DNA of 5,613 bases from Chloroflexota bacterium (GTDB lineage Bacteria > Chloroflexota > Dehalococcoidia > UBA3495). Within the stretch, counting starts at the first letter, position 1. Every line of letters begins with the position of its first letter. The translations under genes were made by a program, and so were the position numbers. Shown here one piece after another: positions 4,240 to 5,613 of this stretch. The notes under the pieces were generated by a model, which saw only the letters and a program-made list of their open reading frames with translations, was not told the DNA's origin and searched no databases. The DNA is taken from the NCBI GenBank assembly GCA_022576105.1, contig JACZRM010000128.1:1-5613 (forward strand). The letters are read 5' to 3'.

Positions 4240-5613
4240 ATGAATTCCTTCGATCAAATATCGCTATTCATGCTGATCATTGTGCCTTTGATTGGTGCGC
4301 TGGTCGGTGTGTTGCTGCCCAAGGACCGGCCCAAAGACGCCTGGTATTTCGCCCTGGCGGTCTCTTTTTTCACATTGGTGCTTTCGATAGCCATCTTCTT
4401 CCGGTACGACTACTCCGCCGGCGGATTTCAGTTCGCCAGAGAATTGCCCTGGCTGGGTGCGCCGCTGAACATCAACCTGTCGCTGGGGCTTGACGGAATT
4501 GCAGCTCCCTTGGTTTTGCTCAACGGCATAGTGCTTTTTGGCGCGGTGTTGATTTCCCAGACCATAGTTCACCGCTCTCGCGACTTTTTCGTCTTGCTGT
4601 TGGCGTTGGGGTCGGGGGTGTTCGGCGTATTTGTGGCGCAGGACCTGTTCTTCCTGTTCTTTTTCTACGAGCTGGCCGTGCTGCCCATGTACCTGCTGAT
4701 TGGCGTTTGGGGCAGCAGCACCGACTTCGGCAGCTTTCTGCGCACCAAAGAGTACGGCGCAATGAAGTTGATGCTGTACCTGGTGGGTGGCAGCGTCTTG
4801 ATCTGGATCGGCATCCTGGCTTTGTACACCAAGTCGGCCGACGCAGGATTCCCCACTTTCTCGATCACCCTGTTGGGTCAGATGTCGCAGGCTGGCCTGT
4901 TCGATGAAACCTTCCAGAACTGGGTATTCCCTCTGTTCATGGTTGGCTTTGGCATTCTGGCCGGTCTGTGGCCCTTCCATACCTGGTCGCCCGACGGTCA
5001 CGTGGCGGCTCCCACCGGCGTTAGCATGTTGCACGCCGGTGTGCTGATGAAGCTGGGCGCCTTCGGTATCATCCGGGTGGGCATGGTGCTGCTGCCGGAG
5101 GGCGCGGCCAACTGGATGCCGGTTTTGATTGTTTTGGGCACCGTCAACGTGATCTATGGCGCAATCTCGGCTATCTCCCAGAAAGACTTGAAATACATCA
5201 TCGGCTATTCCAGCGTCAGCCACATGGGCTACGTCATCATGGGCATTGCCACGCTGCATCCGGTGGGCCTGGCCGGGGCGGTGCTTCAGATGTTCTCTCA
5301 CGGAATAATGACCGCCCTCATGTTTGCCATGGTTGGGGTGATTTACGACCGGACCCACATCCGGGACATCACCGTTTTGAACGGCTTGATGAAGCGGATG
5401 GGTGTGACCAGCTTTTTCTTCGCCCTGGCCGGGTTGGCATCTCTGGGATTGCCGGGAATGAGCGGGTTCATTGCCGAGTTTATGGTGTTCGTGGGAACGT
5501 TCCGCACCTACCTGCCCCTGGGCGTTTTGGCGGTTATCGGCGCGGCGATCACCGCCGTGTACATTCTGCGATTGTTGGCGCGTACTTTCTTTGGCGAAGT
5601 TGACCCCCAGTGG
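4240..5613 (+). CDS. nuoM: NADH-quinone oxidoreductase subunit M (3' end outside window)
   Basis: NuoM is the middle antiporter-like proton-pumping subunit. The frame is open from ATG 4240 to the right edge (458 residues, no stop), about 90% of usual length. Conserved residues include E144 in F-F-Y-E-L-A-V-L-P-M-Y-L-L-I-G, K271 in H-A-G-V-L-M-K-L-G-A (E. coli K265), K318 in Q-K-D-L-K-Y-I-I-G-Y-S-S-V-S-H-M-G, H354 in M-F-S-H-G, and E413 in G-F-I-A-E-F (E. coli E407). The TM7 lysine (E. coli K234) appears replaced by L240: the segment reads G-I-L-A-G-L-W-P-F-H-T-W-S-P-D-G-H. The offset from E. coli is a constant +6 at K265 and E407, which supports this alignment. H265 precedes K271. There is no clear SD before ATG 4240. 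GTG at 4216, overlapping nuoL, is an alternative start adding eight residues. Confidence 0.95.
   Translation, partial: MNSFDQISLFMLIIVPLIGALVGVLLPKDRPKDAWYFALAVSFFTLVLSIAIFFRYDYSAGGFQFARELPWLGAPLNINLSLGLDGIAAPLVLLNGIVLFGAVLISQTIVHRSRDFFVLLLALGSGVFGVFVAQDLFFLFFFYELAVLPMYLLIGVWGSSTDFGSFLRTKEYGAMKLMLYLVGGSVLIWIGILALYTKSADAGFPTFSITLLGQMSQAGLFDETFQNWVFPLFMVGFGILAGLWPFHTWSPDGHVAAPTGVSMLHAGVLMKLGAFGIIRVGMVLLPEGAANWMPVLIVLGTVNVIYGAISAISQKDLKYIIGYSSVSHMGYVIMGIATLHPVGLAGAVLQMFSHGIMTALMFAMVGVIYDRTHIRDITVLNGLMKRMGVTSFFFALAGLASLGLPGMSGFIAEFMVFVGTFRTYLPLGVLAVIGAAITAVYILRLLARTFFGEVDPQW

Noticed and set aside
4264..5358. 364-residue open frame on the - strand opposite nuoM
   Set aside because: Its His/Gln-rich composition is what results from reading the reverse complement of a hydrophobic membrane-protein gene. 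nuoM on the + strand fully explains the region.

Overview
The window is a bacterial chromosomal segment carrying the membrane-arm half of a respiratory complex I (NADH:quinone oxidoreductase, nuo) operon, all on the + strand. The order is: the 3' tail of an upstream gene (probably nuoH), nuoI, two small uncharacterised genes, nuoJ, nuoK, a 318-base non-coding stretch, nuoL, and nuoM, which runs off the right edge. Every nuo protein was identified from its own sequence: the two Fe-S cluster motifs of NuoI, the NuoJ and NuoK helices with their functional residues, and the antiporter-like NuoL and NuoM. No RNA gene, CRISPR array, transposase or origin is visible.

Layout. 1-57 is a charged C-terminal tail ending in TAA. 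58-143 contains four degenerate 12-base units that could encode a 26-residue peptide. 144-698 is nuoI. 722-970 (82 aa) encodes a duplicated H-P-x2-C-T-C-x2-C motif. 1003-1161 (52 aa) overlaps the nuoJ start by four bases (ATGA) and has a well-placed Shine-Dalgarno sequence. nuoJ (1158-1646) and nuoK (1649-1969) are almost contiguous. 1970-2287 holds several small hairpins, two of them copies of one REP-like palindrome, plus direct repeats, and looks like repeat-derived sequence inserted in an otherwise tight operon. nuoL (2288-4231) and nuoM (4240 to the end) are 8 bases apart.

How the genes work together. NuoI passes electrons through two 4Fe-4S clusters towards quinone. NuoJ and NuoK sit beside the quinone-binding subunit and form part of the proton pathway. 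NuoL and NuoM are antiporter-like proton-translocating subunits. The two small genes between nuoI and nuoJ look like part of the operon and may be lineage-specific accessory or assembly factors. This is inferred from position only.

Organism. GC content is moderate, TTG and GTG starts are used, NuoI carries a C-N-F-D-A-I second-cluster motif, NuoM has a W-S-P-D-G-H motif, and REP-like palindromes of the form CCTYCG-N4-GCTCAGG are present. Together these fit an environmental bacterium, possibly Chloroflexota (Dehalococcoidia or SAR202-like). The taxonomic guess rests on memory of such sequences and is tentative.

The points most worth a second look are the two small genes between nuoI and nuoJ, the apparent loss of the TM7 lysine in NuoM, and the repeat-filled gap between nuoK and nuoL.
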